This document shows, in pieces, positions 20,121-30,164 of a stretch of 64,000 nt of DNA. This DNA is from Reyranella sp. Lineage in GTDB: Bacteria; Pseudomonadota; Alphaproteobacteria; Reyranellales; Reyranellaceae. Location of the stretch: NCBI GenBank assembly GCA_019750135.1, contig JAIEOV010000030.1:62001-126000 (forward strand). The letters are read 5' to 3'. The translations under genes were made by a program, and so were the position numbers. Numbering within the stretch: position 1 is the first letter of the stretch; every line of letters starts with the position of its first letter. The notes below the pieces were generated by a model. It made no database searches. It was not told the DNA's origin and saw only the letters and a list, made by a program, of their open reading frames with translations.

Positions 20121-20188
20121 GGGAAACCTCCCCGCATCGGTGTTCAAGGGCTGAAGTACGCGCCATGTGGGCGTCGCCGCGACATACC

Positions 20189-20233
20189 CGCATAGATTGT
20201 TAGAAATACGAGTATGCGCGCATAGATAATTAC
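20189..20233. promoter_or_regulatory. Direct repeat CGCATAGAT upstream of the small beta-rich protein
   Basis: CGCATAGAT occurs at 20189-20197 and 20219-20227, start to start 30 bp (about three helical turns), each followed by a TTA. They lie in an A/T-rich stretch 70-110 bp upstream of the minus-strand start at 20120. Paired operator sites are a possibility. The rest of 20121-20409 holds GC-rich hairpins ahead of prfC and no gene. Confidence 0.35.
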
Positions 20234-20409
20234 CCACGCGGATGAGGTTGCGAACAACCAAACGTGCATATCTCGCCAGTCTTTTGCAACCTTCAGCGAT
20301 TCCGCCAAGAAACTCACACCAGATTTAGACGCACTGCCGCCTCCCTGAGCCCGGTTGACGCCGGGCGGCCCGTCCGCTACCCCCTCGCACCCCTTCCGGA
20401 ACCCGAAAA

Positions 20410-21990
<1,581 letters not shown>

Positions 21991-21993
<3 letters not shown>

Positions 21994-22103
21994 TCTTGCC
22001 GGACCGCGGGCCTCCAGGCCCGCTCATGAATCATGAGCGAGCCGGAGGCTCGCGGTCCGGAAAAGCATGAGCGGGCCTGGAGGCCCGCGGTCCGGCAAGA
22101 CTA
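21991..22103. repeat. 38-bp perfect inverted repeat enclosing a third half-unit
   Basis: Bases 21991-22028 are the exact reverse complement of 22066-22103. The 37-bp spacer holds a third, related half-unit (CATGAGCGAGCCGGAGGCTCGCGGTCCGG in outline, 22032-22060). The outer arms begin with the TAG stop of prfC and end with the complement of the TAG stop of the CoA-transferase gene. The unit GGACCGCG...CGCTCATG recurs at 28193-28260 and 35400-35467. It can fold as a strong bidirectional terminator for two convergent genes. Confidence 0.9.
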
Positions 22104-23321
22104 ACCCTTCCGCTCGGTCACCGGCTCCGTTACGTGCTGCGCCCGCAGCTCCGCCAGCTCGGCCGCCTTGAACCCCAACAACTCCGCGAGCACCTTGTCC
22201 GTATGCTGCCCCAGGGTCGGCGCGGGGCTCCTGATCTCGGGCTTGCCGCCGGCGTGCAGCCTGATCGGCGAGATCGGCACGCGCGTCCGGCCACGGCGCG
22301 GATGGTCGATGTCGACCCAGAAGCCGCGCGCCTCGAGATGGGGATCGCGTGCGACCTCCTGTGCCGTCTTCACCGGCGAGCAGGGCACGTGCGCCTCGTT
22401 CAGCAGCCGCATCACCTCGGCCTTGGTGCGCGACAAGGTCCAGGCGCCGACGATGTCGTCGATCTCCGCCATGTTGCGGGCGCGGGCGATCGTACTGCCG
22501 TACTCGGGATGCTGGGCGAGCTCCGGCCGGCCGAGCAGCTGGCACATCGACTGCCAGTGCCGCTCGGCCGAGGTGAAGATCGCCACGTAGCCATCGCTGC
22601 ACTGATAAGTGTTGTAGGGCGCCATGGCGAGCGCGGGATGACGGTTGCCGGTGCGCTCGGGCACGCTGGTGTCGCCGTCCATCACCGCGCCCAGTGCCGA
22701 GGCGAGCGCGATCGTGCCGGCCTCGTGCATGGCGACCTCGACCCGCTGTCCTTTGCCCGTGCGTTCGCGTTGGACCAGCGCGCCCAAAATGCCGGCGCAG
22801 AGATGGATGCCGGCCAGGAAGTCGCAGACCGCGGCGCCGGCCTTGGTCGGCGGACCGTCGGGCTGGCCGGTCGAGTTCATGATGCCGGTCATTGCCTGGA
22901 CCGTGACGTCCATGGCGGCGAGGTCGCGGTAGGGCCCGTCGAGCCCGTAGCCCGAGCTGCCGCCATAGACCAGCCGCGGATTGAGCTTGCTCAGCACGTC
23001 GTAGCCCAGGCCCAGCCGGTCCATGACGCCCGCCGCAAAGTTCTCGATCAGCACGTCCGCCTTGGCGACCAGGTCGAGGAAGATCTGCTTGCCGCGCGGC
23101 TGCTTGAGGTCGAGGACGACCGATTCCTTGTTGGAGTTCAGCATGACCAGCGGCCACGGCTCGACCTCGCGCTTGCGCCGGCGCACGACGTCGCCCTCCG
23201 GCGGCTCGATCTTGAGCACGCGCGCGCCCATGAAGCCCAGGGTCAGGCCGCAATAGGGTCCGTTGTAGATCTGACCGAGATCGAGGACGAGAAAGCCGTC
23301 GAGCGGGCGGCGGATGGTCAT
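22101..23321 (-). CDS. CaiB/BaiF family (class III) CoA-transferase
   Basis: This 406-aa enzyme moves CoA between carboxylic acids. The family pattern is clear: LDGFLVLDLGQIYNGPYCG at the start, KIEPPEGD, LVYGGSSGYG, and AAVCDFLAGIHLCAGILGAL with the catalytic Asp. The start is ATG 23321 with GGAG 8 bp upstream; a TTG five codons earlier has none. It lies 15 bp after the PuuE-like gene, as one transcription unit. The substrate acid is unknown. Confidence 0.9.
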   Translation of the reverse strand: MTIRRPLDGFLVLDLGQIYNGPYCGLTLGFMGARVLKIEPPEGDVVRRRKREVEPWPLVMLNSNKESVVLDLKQPRGKQIFLDLVAKADVLIENFAAGVMDRLGLGYDVLSKLNPRLVYGGSSGYGLDGPYRDLAAMDVTVQAMTGIMNSTGQPDGPPTKAGAAVCDFLAGIHLCAGILGALVQRERTGKGQRVEVAMHEAGTIALASALGAVMDGDTSVPERTGNRHPALAMAPYNTYQCSDGYVAIFTSAERHWQSMCQLLGRPELAQHPEYGSTIARARNMAEIDDIVGAWTLSRTKAEVMRLLNEAHVPCSPVKTAQEVARDPHLEARGFWVDIDHPRRGRTRVPISPIRLHAGGKPEIRSPAPTLGQHTDKVLAELLGFKAAELAELRAQHVTEPVTERKG

Positions 23322-23336
23322 GGGTGTGTTCTCCAA

Positions 23337-24248
23337 CTAACGCACTCCGATTGCAGGATGCACCTGCTTCCAATGCCGGGCGATGTCGACGCGCCGCGTG
23401 ATCCAGACCCGTGGCTGGGCGGCGAGCCAGTCGAGCACGCGGGCCAGGCCCAGCGCACGACCGGGATGGCCGATGATGCGATTGTGCAGGCCGAAGCTCA
23501 GCATGCGCGGCGGATCCTCCTCCAGCACGCACTGCACGGCGTTCTTGATGTAGGCGAGGTACTCGTCGCCGCTGGTCATGCCCTGGCGCTGGAACCGCAC
23601 GTCGTTGTGGGTGATGGAGTAGGGCACGATCAGCTGCTTGCGCGACCCGACCTTCAACCAATAGGGCAGCTCGTCGTCGTAGGTGTCGCTGTCGTACTCG
23701 TAGCCGGCATCGAGCAGCAGATTGCGCGTCTGCATCGAGGGGGCATAGCGGCTGTACCAGCCGGCCGGCCGCGTGCCGATGGTCCGGGCGATGCTCTCGG
23801 TTGCCAGCTCGATCTGCTTCTTCTCGTAGTCGGGCGCCATGGTGGCGTGCATCTCCCACTTGTAGCCGTGCCCGGCCACGTCCCAGCCGGCTTCGCGCAT
23901 GGCCGCGCAGGCCTCGGGATTGCGCTCCAGCGCGCGGGCGATGGCGAACACCGTGCAGGGCAGCTTGCGCCGCGTGAAGATGCGGTGCAGCCGCCAGAAG
24001 CCGGCCCGGCTGCCGTACTCGAACATGCTCTCGGCGCCGAGGTCGCGGCCGGCGAACGTGGCGGTCGAGCCCTCGGTCAGGGCGGTCTCGCTGGCGGGAT
24101 CGCCATCGGGCACGGCGCGCTCGCCGCCTTCCTCGTAGTTGATGACGAAGTTCACCGCGACATGCGCGCCGCCCGGCCACTTGGGATCGGGTGGATTGCG
24201 CCCATAGCCCACGAAATCGCGGACGCGGCCGGCCTCTTCATCGGTCAT
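23337..24248 (-). CDS. Polysaccharide deacetylase-family hydrolase, PuuE allantoinase-like
   Basis: A 303-aa NodB-fold protein. Motifs shared with PuuE-type cofactor-light allantoinases are FVINYEEGGERAVPDGD, a WDVAGHGYKWEMH metal/substrate loop, RPAGWYSRYAPS and YDSDTYDDELPYW. Allantoinase opens allantoin in purine breakdown; related proteins deacetylate sugars or hydrolyse other amides, and no other purine genes are nearby. A GGAGGTGAT site precedes the ATG. It is the first gene of the unit with the CoA-transferase. Confidence 0.8.
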   Translation of the reverse strand: MTDEEAGRVRDFVGYGRNPPDPKWPGGAHVAVNFVINYEEGGERAVPDGDPASETALTEGSTATFAGRDLGAESMFEYGSRAGFWRLHRIFTRRKLPCTVFAIARALERNPEACAAMREAGWDVAGHGYKWEMHATMAPDYEKKQIELATESIARTIGTRPAGWYSRYAPSMQTRNLLLDAGYEYDSDTYDDELPYWLKVGSRKQLIVPYSITHNDVRFQRQGMTSGDEYLAYIKNAVQCVLEEDPPRMLSFGLHNRIIGHPGRALGLARVLDWLAAQPRVWITRRVDIARHWKQVHPAIGVR

Positions 24249-24351
24249 TGATCACCTCCCGGCCGACTGTAGCGCGAAGCAGCAGTCGATGGGCCGGAGA
24301 AGCGTCTGCGAAAGGCTATTTCGTCCGCCGGACGGAATGCCTCCGACGGCT

Positions 24352-24852
24352 CTATCGCGCGCCGTTCTTGAGCCGCGCCACCGGATCGGCGCGGACGGCG
24401 ATCATGAGGAAGCGTCCCGCGAGAAAGCCGGCGCACAACGCTGCGCCCGTGGCGACCAGGGGAGGCTCCAGCAAGGCCTCGCGCAGCGTGGCCGAGGTGA
24501 AATCCGTCGCAGCGACGGCGGCCAGCGCGAACGCTGCCGCCAGATGGTCAGCCGTCTGCGGCACGCGGACCGACCCAGGCGCGGGCAGAAGCTCCATCGG
24601 CAGCGTGCGGCCACGCATGCGACCCAGGACGAAGCCCACGATCGCGCCACCGAGCCACAGGGCATCGTTGACCCAACCGGCATCGAACACGCTGCTGAGC
24701 AGGATCAGGGCGACGATGACGGCCAGGGCCGGCGGAACGAGGAGACGGGATATCCTTTGAACGCGATCGGATCGCTGGTTCAGCACCATCGTCAGGCAGG
24801 TGATGGCAAAGATTAAAGTAAGGAGGTTGGAGAGGCTGAGTGGTGCGATCAT
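24352..24852 (-). CDS. Small integral membrane protein
   Basis: The protein has 166 aa if started at ATG 24852, with about four or five TM helices (residues 5-20, 35-55, 63-80, 108-125, 133-155). Cytoplasmic Arg patches (RSDRVQRISRL, GRMRGRT) separate them. I recognise no family. An upstream in-frame ATG would add 29 mostly polar residues without a good ribosome site. It is convergent with nothing and followed at 24249-24351 by a gap without features. Confidence 0.6.
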   Translation of the reverse strand: MIAPLSLSNLLTLIFAITCLTMVLNQRSDRVQRISRLLVPPALAVIVALILLSSVFDAGWVNDALWLGGAIVGFVLGRMRGRTLPMELLPAPGSVRVPQTADHLAAAFALAAVAATDFTSATLREALLEPPLVATGAALCAGFLAGRFLMIAVRADPVARLKNGAR

Positions 24853-25032
24853 GGCTGCGGGACTGCGCGCTTCCGCGTGCTCAAGGACGCCCTCGATGAG
24901 GCATGCCGCAGTCTTCCGCCTTCCTGTCGATGCAGGCAAGAGTCTTCGCTTACACGATCATGGCACCGCACACCGTGTGACACGACAGTCGGCGTGCAAT
25001 TCATCGCCGCAGTCGCGACGCTGAAAATCAAA

Positions 25033-25060
25033 CGGCGCCGATCGATGTCGATCGGCGCCG
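25033..25060 (-). terminator. Terminator-like hairpin after the periplasmic protein gene
   Basis: A perfect 13-nt inverted repeat (25033-25045 with 25048-25060, CGGCGCCGATCGA type). Read on the minus strand it is followed by GTTTGATTTT. It lies 26 bp downstream of the gene ending at 25087. The remaining gap 24853-25032 shows no gene. Confidence 0.75.
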
Positions 25061-25086
25061 CAATTTCTTGCCGGTTCGCCGGCTGT

Positions 25087-26352
25087 CTACAGATTCTTCG
25101 GATTGCCCTGCAGGACCTTGAGCTTGAAGCCGCTCTTGTCCTTGCGCTTGAAGGTGACCTCGTCGCCGGTGCGGGTGATGGTCTGGCAGTCCTTGTCCTC
25201 GTCAGGATACTTGAAGCAGACCCGCTCACCCTCCAGCGACCACTTGCCCTTGGTGATCTCGCTGCCTTCCAGCAGCGCGAGCGTGCCGTCCTTGCGGTAG
25301 TGCTCGAAGATCACCTCGCCGTCGACCTTGCCGGTCACCGTGTTGCCGATCAGCGTCAACCAGGCCTCCGCGCCGGTCATCGTCTTGTCGGCCGGCGGCG
25401 GCGCCGTGGCGGCAGCCTGGCCACCGGACGGAGCCGCGCCGCCCGCCGCGCCGGCGCGCATGCCGGCATAGTCGATCTTGAGGCCGAAGATGTCGGTCAG
25501 CGCGTTGGGCTGCTCGATCTTGTCGAGATCGTTGATCGAAGCGCTCTTGGACGGCGTGACCGAGACGGTGATCGGTCCCTTGGGCTTCTTCCAATCGGCA
25601 ATGAACGAGGCCAGTGCATCGAGCGCCTTGACCGTGCCCGGGCCTTTGCCGGTGGCGAAGGCGCCGATCGGCGCGACCGCCATGGCGATCATCGCGTCGG
25701 CCGCCATGCCCTGCTGCTTGGCGACGGCGGGGATGAGCTGCGACAGCAGCCCGACATCCGTGTAGACCAGCGACGCCGAGCGCAGGCTGGCGGTGTCCTT
25801 GGCGCCGGCGGCTTCGCTCGCCTTGTCGCTGACGCCGTCGAGCACCAGGCCGAGCGCCAGGGTGCCTTGTCCCTGCAGGCCCATCTCGAGTTTCGAGATG
25901 GTCAGCACCTTGTCGGCCGGGTTGAGGCGGTAATCCAGCGCCAGGTCGACCGGCGCCTTGGGGATGCCGAAGCTCTCGAGCATGCCGCTGAGATCGTCGT
26001 CGCCCGTCATGCCCTCGATCTTGAGCTTGGCGAACAGCGGGATCTCGTCCTTCTTGCCGCTATCCTTCATGCGGTCGAAGTCGATCTCCTCGACGGTGAC
26101 CTTCTCGATCTTGACCGTGCTGTCCTTGCCGCCCGTCGCCTCAGCCGGCACGACGGCAACGACGTTGCTCAGGGTAAAGCCCTTGTCGCCCAGGGGCGCG
26201 GCCTTGTCGTAGGTGAGAGACTTGAACTCGAGTTGCGGCTTGATGTCTTTCTCGAAGCGCTGCAGTCCGTTCTGGGCCTGCGCCTGAACCGTCGCGAACA
26301 GCGACAGTCCCACCAGGAGAACCAGCGTTCTCCAGAATCCACGTTTCATCAT
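25087..26352 (-). CDS. Exported protein of unknown function
   Basis: The protein has 421 aa with a signal peptide (about MMKRGFW...VQAQAQ, cleavage near 27). The body repeats long amphipathic beta strands with frequent FEK, LEM and KVE patterns, which suggests a lipid- or envelope-associated beta-rich protein. An Ala/Gly/Pro linker (about 315-340) leads to a 90-residue C-terminal domain with two Cys (RVCFKYPDEDKDC). The start ATG 26352 follows a GGGGGAG site; ATG 26349 is equally possible. It has no known family match that I can name. Confidence 0.7.
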   Translation of the reverse strand: MMKRGFWRTLVLLVGLSLFATVQAQAQNGLQRFEKDIKPQLEFKSLTYDKAAPLGDKGFTLSNVVAVVPAEATGGKDSTVKIEKVTVEEIDFDRMKDSGKKDEIPLFAKLKIEGMTGDDDLSGMLESFGIPKAPVDLALDYRLNPADKVLTISKLEMGLQGQGTLALGLVLDGVSDKASEAAGAKDTASLRSASLVYTDVGLLSQLIPAVAKQQGMAADAMIAMAVAPIGAFATGKGPGTVKALDALASFIADWKKPKGPITVSVTPSKSASINDLDKIEQPNALTDIFGLKIDYAGMRAGAAGGAAPSGGQAAATAPPPADKTMTGAEAWLTLIGNTVTGKVDGEVIFEHYRKDGTLALLEGSEITKGKWSLEGERVCFKYPDEDKDCQTITRTGDEVTFKRKDKSGFKLKVLQGNPKNL

Positions 26353-26460
26353 GTCGAACTCCCCCAATCGCCCGGGATAACGGTAGCACGTTATGGGGGT
26401 GTTGGGGGGCGGGGCTGTGGCGATTGCCACACTCGACACGCCTCCTTTAGGGTCCGGCCC

Positions 26461-27825
26461 GTGGCAGACCAATCCATTCGCCCGGACCGCGGCGCCCCGC
26501 CCGGCTGGCTGCAGCGCCTGCACGAGGAGGAGCTGTCGGGCTTCGCCTTCGCCTTCAAGGCGCGGGCCATTGCGCTCGGCGCCGTCTTCATCTGGGTCGT
26601 GCTCTCCTCGTCGTGGGCGCGCCTGCCGGTCCTGATCGCGGCGATGGCGGTGTTCTTCGCGGTCGGCTGGATCGGCTACGCCACCCGCCGCAGTCGCTAC
26701 ATGCTCGCCGTCCAGGGCGTGTGCGCCCTGGTCGACGTGGCGATCATCGTGCTGGCCAGCCATTATCCGGAGAGCAATTGGTACGAATGGGCGTTGCAGT
26801 CGTGGCTGCGCCGCTCGGCCTTCCTCTATCTCGTGGCCTATGTGGCGGCGAGCGCGCTCACCTTTTCCGTCAGGATCGTGCTGCTCGCCGGCGCCGCTGC
26901 CTTCGTGGGTCAGCTCGCCTCCTTCGCCTTCGTCCTGCATTCCGCCGAGCACGTCGATTCGTTCCGCGGCTTCATTTCTGACGGCGCCCTCGACTTGCTG
27001 CGCCAGCTGATCGAGGTCCAGGGCATCGACAGTCCGATCGTGTTCATGCTGAACCAGCTGGTGCTGCTGGCCATCACCACCGGCTTGATCGCGGGCGCCA
27101 TCTGGCGCGCCCGTCGCCATGTCGAGCGGGCGGTCATGGCCGAGACCGAGCGGGCCAACCTCGGCCGCTACTTCTCGCCCAGCGTCGTCGAGCATCTGGC
27201 GGCGGCGGACGTGCGCGGTCTCGAGGCCGGCCGTGCCCAGCATGCCGCCGTGATGTTCGTCGATGTCATCGGCTCGACGCGGCGCATGGAGTCGATCATG
27301 CCGGAGGAGGTCATCGCCATCATCCGTGCCTTCCACCGCCGCATCGTGCCGATCGTCTTCCGCCACAACGGCTCGGTCGACAAGTTCCTGGGCGACGGGC
27401 TGATGGCGGTGTTCGGCGCGCCGGAGAAGACGCCCGACGAGGCCCGGGATGCCTTGCTGTGCGCCGTCGAGATCGTCGACACGATCGACCAATGGCGTGA
27501 CCAGCTCATCGCCGTCGGCAGGATCGCGACCACTGTCGGTATCGGCATCCACTACGGGCCGGTCATCCAGGGCAATGTCGGCATCGCCGACCGGCTGGAG
27601 TTCACGACCTTGGGCGACACCGTCAACGTCGCGAGCCGCCTGGAGAGCATGACGCGCCAGTTCGATGCCGGCATCCTGCTGAGCGCGGAGGCTCTGGCGG
27701 CTGCCGAACGGTCCGCTCCGCTGCCGGGTGACCTCAAGGCGCGCTGCCGCGATCTTGGCTTGCAGGCCATCGTCGGCCATACACCCATCCACATCATCGC
27801 CATAGACCGGAGACCCACCGCATGA
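26461..27825 (+). CDS. Class III adenylate/guanylate cyclase with membrane anchor
   Basis: A 454-aa protein starting at GTG 26461. Six hydrophobic helices span about 33-215; a cyclase homology domain occupies about 260-430. The metal-binding Asp residues (D268 in MFVDVIGS, D312 in GDGLMAVFG), the purine-site Lys (K308) and the transition-state Asn/Arg (N389, R393 in VNVASRL) are all present, so the enzyme should be active as a homodimer. Its stop overlaps the RidA start (ATGA), which couples the two genes. The signal sensed by the membrane part is unknown. Confidence 0.9.
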   Translation: MADQSIRPDRGAPPGWLQRLHEEELSGFAFAFKARAIALGAVFIWVVLSSSWARLPVLIAAMAVFFAVGWIGYATRRSRYMLAVQGVCALVDVAIIVLASHYPESNWYEWALQSWLRRSAFLYLVAYVAASALTFSVRIVLLAGAAAFVGQLASFAFVLHSAEHVDSFRGFISDGALDLLRQLIEVQGIDSPIVFMLNQLVLLAITTGLIAGAIWRARRHVERAVMAETERANLGRYFSPSVVEHLAAADVRGLEAGRAQHAAVMFVDVIGSTRRMESIMPEEVIAIIRAFHRRIVPIVFRHNGSVDKFLGDGLMAVFGAPEKTPDEARDALLCAVEIVDTIDQWRDQLIAVGRIATTVGIGIHYGPVIQGNVGIADRLEFTTLGDTVNVASRLESMTRQFDAGILLSAEALAAAERSAPLPGDLKARCRDLGLQAIVGHTPIHIIAIDRRPTA

Positions 27826-28172
27826 CCACCGTTGTTCGCATCGATCCTGGCCCGCGCATGTGCGAGGCCAGCGTCTTCGGCGACCGCATGTATCTCTCGG
27901 GCATGATCCCCGAGGACACCTCGGCCGACATCACTGGCCAGGTGACGCAGGCACTGGGCGAGATCGACGCGCTGCTGAAGAAGGGCGGCAGCGACAAGTC
28001 GAAGATCCTGTCGGCCGTGATCTGGCTCAGCGACATCAGCGATTTCGCCGCCATGAACGCCGTATGGGACGCCTGGGTCGTGCCCGGCCACACGCCCGCC
28101 CGCGCGACCGTGGAGGCCAAGCTGAACGACCCGAAGATGAAGATCGAGATCATGGTGGTGGCGGCGGTCTGA
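27822..28172 (+). CDS. RidA family protein (first copy)
   Basis: This 116-aa protein has the RidA/YjgF fold; members hydrolyse reactive enamine/imine intermediates. The family's ARATVEAKL carries the Arg that binds the substrate carboxylate. It differs from typical RidA in lacking the common GPYS-type strand, resembling the group with GMIPEDTSADITGQ. It overlaps the cyclase gene by ATGA. A paralogue at 30165 shares long identical segments (DKSKILSA, VWDAWV, TPARATVEAKL). Confidence 0.88.
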   Translation: MTTVVRIDPGPRMCEASVFGDRMYLSGMIPEDTSADITGQVTQALGEIDALLKKGGSDKSKILSAVIWLSDISDFAAMNAVWDAWVVPGHTPARATVEAKLNDPKMKIEIMVVAAV

Positions 28173-28192
28173 TGCCGAGAAGCGTTCATGCT

Positions 28193-28260
28193 CTTCTGGA
28201 CCGCGCGCGTCCTCGCGCGCTCATGATCATGAGCGCGCGAGGACGCGCGCGGTCCGGAAG
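28193..28260. repeat. 68-bp palindrome (GGACCGCG family)
   Basis: Nearly perfect palindrome centred on TGATCA (28226/28227) with one mismatch pair. It reads CTTC-GGACCGCGCGCG-TCCT-CGCGCGCTCAT and its complement. The same length and layout recur at 35400-35467, with a different inner block. It sits between ridA and the FAD oxidoreductase gene and reaches to 10 bp before the latter's likely start. Confidence 0.9.
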
Positions 28261-28269
28261 ACAAAAGCC

Positions 28270-29532
28270 CTGACGGGTGAGCCATACGACGTCGCCGTTG
28301 TCGGCGGCGGCAGCGCCGGGACGGCGGCCGCCATCGCCGCTGCTCGCTGTGGCGCGCGTACGATCCTGCTCGAGAAGGGGCCGTGCCTCGGCGGCGCCGC
28401 GACGTTGCGCAATGTCCTGACTTATTGCGGCCTCTACACCCTGGGCGACGAGCCGCGGCGCGCCGTGATGGGCGTCGCCGAGGAGGTGATGGCCGGATTG
28501 CGCAAGTTGGGCGCCGTCACCGGCCCGCAGCGTCATCGCGGCGTCTTCGTCGTGTTCGATCCCGAGGCCGTCAAGCTGGTGCTCGATTCCCTGTGTGCCG
28601 AAGCCGGCGTGCAGGTGATGTTCAACGCCTTCGTCTGCGGCGCCACGCGCGCAGACGACCGTATCGTCGATCTCCGCTGGCACGACCATGGCGGCGAGCA
28701 TACGATCCGCGCCCGCGCCTTCGTCGATGCCAGCGGGGAGGGCGACCTCGCCCAGTTCGCCGGCGCGGCCACGCGCTACGGCAACGATGGCGCCGTGAAC
28801 CTCGGCACGCTGGCGACGCGCTTCGGCGGCATCCCGCGCGACGTCGTGGTCACGGCCGACCAGCTCACGGCCGCCGTGCAGGCGGCAAAGGCGGCCGGCC
28901 GCGGACCGTTCAGCAAGGACCGCAGCGTGCTGACGCGCCTGCCGATCTCGGGCGACATGGTCTGCTATCTCGCCTCCGAGGATTACGACCCGCGCGATGC
29001 GCTGAGCCAGAGCGCCGCCGAGCGGCGCGGCCGCCAGCAGGCCTGGGCCTATCTCGACGTCATCCGAAGCCTGCCGGGCTGCGCCAATGCCTGGCTGGCC
29101 TCGACCGGGCCCGAGTTCGGCACGCGCGAGGCGCGCCACATCGAGGCGGCGCATCGGCTGGCCTGGCAGGACGTCGTCGAGGGCCGGCCGCAGCCCGACA
29201 GCATCGCGCTCGGCGCCTGGGGCGTCGAATGGCACGATCGCACCACGCTGCAGAGCAGCTTCATCTATCCGCCCGACAAGACGGCCTACGAAATTCCGCT
29301 ACGTTGCCTGCTGAGCCGCGACACCGGGAACCTGTTCGCCGCCGGCCGCGTCGTCGATGCCGACCGCCAGGCCGGCGCCAGCCTGCGCGTCATGGGCACG
29401 GCCTTCGCGACGGGACAGGCGGCGGGCGTCGCGGCGGCGATGCTGGCCGACCAGGGCAAGGTGGACGGTGAGCGCGTGCGTCGCGTCCTGCGCGAACAGG
29501 GAGCGCTGGTCGAAGTCAGCCAAATCACTTGA
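28270..29532 (+). CDS. FAD-dependent oxidoreductase with non-standard start
   Basis: The open frame encodes a flavoprotein of about 420 aa. The dinucleotide-binding motif VAVVGGGSAGTAAA begins at base 28291, so any start after that (the first TTG is 28405) would delete it. Upstream, no ATG, GTG or TTG is in frame before the palindrome at 28193-28260. CTG 28270, with GGAAG 9 bp before it, is the best candidate. Other motifs: GPCLGGAAT, VDASGEGDLAQF, and a C-terminal FAD loop (NLFAAGRVVDAD then GTAFATGQAAG). It resembles FAD-dependent oxidoreductases of the PF12831 type. The substrate is unknown. Confidence 0.8.
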   Translation: MTGEPYDVAVVGGGSAGTAAAIAAARCGARTILLEKGPCLGGAATLRNVLTYCGLYTLGDEPRRAVMGVAEEVMAGLRKLGAVTGPQRHRGVFVVFDPEAVKLVLDSLCAEAGVQVMFNAFVCGATRADDRIVDLRWHDHGGEHTIRARAFVDASGEGDLAQFAGAATRYGNDGAVNLGTLATRFGGIPRDVVVTADQLTAAVQAAKAAGRGPFSKDRSVLTRLPISGDMVCYLASEDYDPRDALSQSAAERRGRQQAWAYLDVIRSLPGCANAWLASTGPEFGTREARHIEAAHRLAWQDVVEGRPQPDSIALGAWGVEWHDRTTLQSSFIYPPDKTAYEIPLRCLLSRDTGNLFAAGRVVDADRQAGASLRVMGTAFATGQAAGVAAAMLADQGKVDGERVRRVLREQGALVEVSQIT

Positions 29533-29917
29533 GCAAAATGCGACGGACGACGACTCCCGGGGTGGCTCGGCTGACGTCCCCTTCGGGACATTGCGACAGC
29601 GCTTCGACAATCCGGGCGATATGGGGCTCGAGTTCTTCGGCTGACGGCTGGCCTGGCCTCGCTGGTTCGTAACGGAACGAACCGAGATATAGCTCCCAGG
29701 CTGGCTCGGGGTCGCGGAACCCCCGGACTTCCGACACGAATACCTTTCCAAAAATGCCGTCCGCCCAATATCCGTAGAGGTAGAGATCGCTTTCCTGGTC
29801 GTGATGCAGCCCCACGATGGCTGCGCCGCTGAGCGCGTCGCGACCGACGAGAGCCAACTGGTGAACCATTCCGTGGTCGTCGGTCCAGGGTTCGAGCGAG
29901 TACTTGAAGACGGCCAT
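29525..29917 (-). CDS. Hypothetical protein, 130 aa
   Basis: A soluble, acidic protein starting at ATG 29917, 20 bp after a tiny membrane-protein gene on the same strand. It contains beta strands rich in Tyr and Trp (DLYLYGYWADGIFGKVFV) and a helical acidic segment (SAEELEPHIARIVEAL) with one Cys. It has no recognised motif. The stop overlaps the convergent FAD oxidoreductase gene by 8 bp. It may act with the small membrane protein. Confidence 0.6.
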   Translation of the reverse strand: MAVFKYSLEPWTDDHGMVHQLALVGRDALSGAAIVGLHHDQESDLYLYGYWADGIFGKVFVSEVRGFRDPEPAWELYLGSFRYEPARPGQPSAEELEPHIARIVEALSQCPEGDVSRATPGVVVRRILLK

Positions 29918-29937
29918 CGTCGGCTCTGGCCGGCCAG

Positions 29938-30066
29938 CTATGAAGGTTCCTTCGGCGTCGTGATCGTCACCGGCGTATTCTGGGGCCTCTCCTTCAGGAT
30001 ATACGCGGCCACCGCCAGGATCACGATGCAGACGCCAATGAGCATTCCGCGGACTTCTCGGCTCAT
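29938..30066 (-). CDS. 42-aa single-pass membrane protein
   Basis: The short frame begins MSREVRGMLIGVCIVILAVA, with a GGAGGGG site directly before its ATG (30066) and a stop at 29938. It has one TM helix (about 8-24) and a 17-residue Thr/Pro-rich tail. The good ribosome site and tight spacing to the next gene argue that it is real. Its role is unknown; single-pass proteins of this size usually sit in a larger membrane complex. Confidence 0.6.
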   Translation of the reverse strand: MSREVRGMLIGVCIVILAVAAYILKERPQNTPVTITTPKEPS

Positions 30067-30164
30067 TTCCCCTCCATTTGCTCACTGTAAGGCCAAGCTT
30101 TGCTCGGTTCCACCTCGAGGAAATCTGCTCTAAGGTCGGCGCCGTTTTTTGAAGAGGAGAGACA

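Noticed and set aside
22134..24251. Plus-strand open frame of about 700 codons
   Set aside because: It opposes the CoA-transferase and deacetylase genes, which carry clear family motifs; no start site or domain supports it.
24877..26460. Extended N-terminus of the cyclase reaching back to 24877
   Set aside because: The extra 528 codons only oppose the exported-protein gene and carry no domain; the GTG at 26461 is the natural start.
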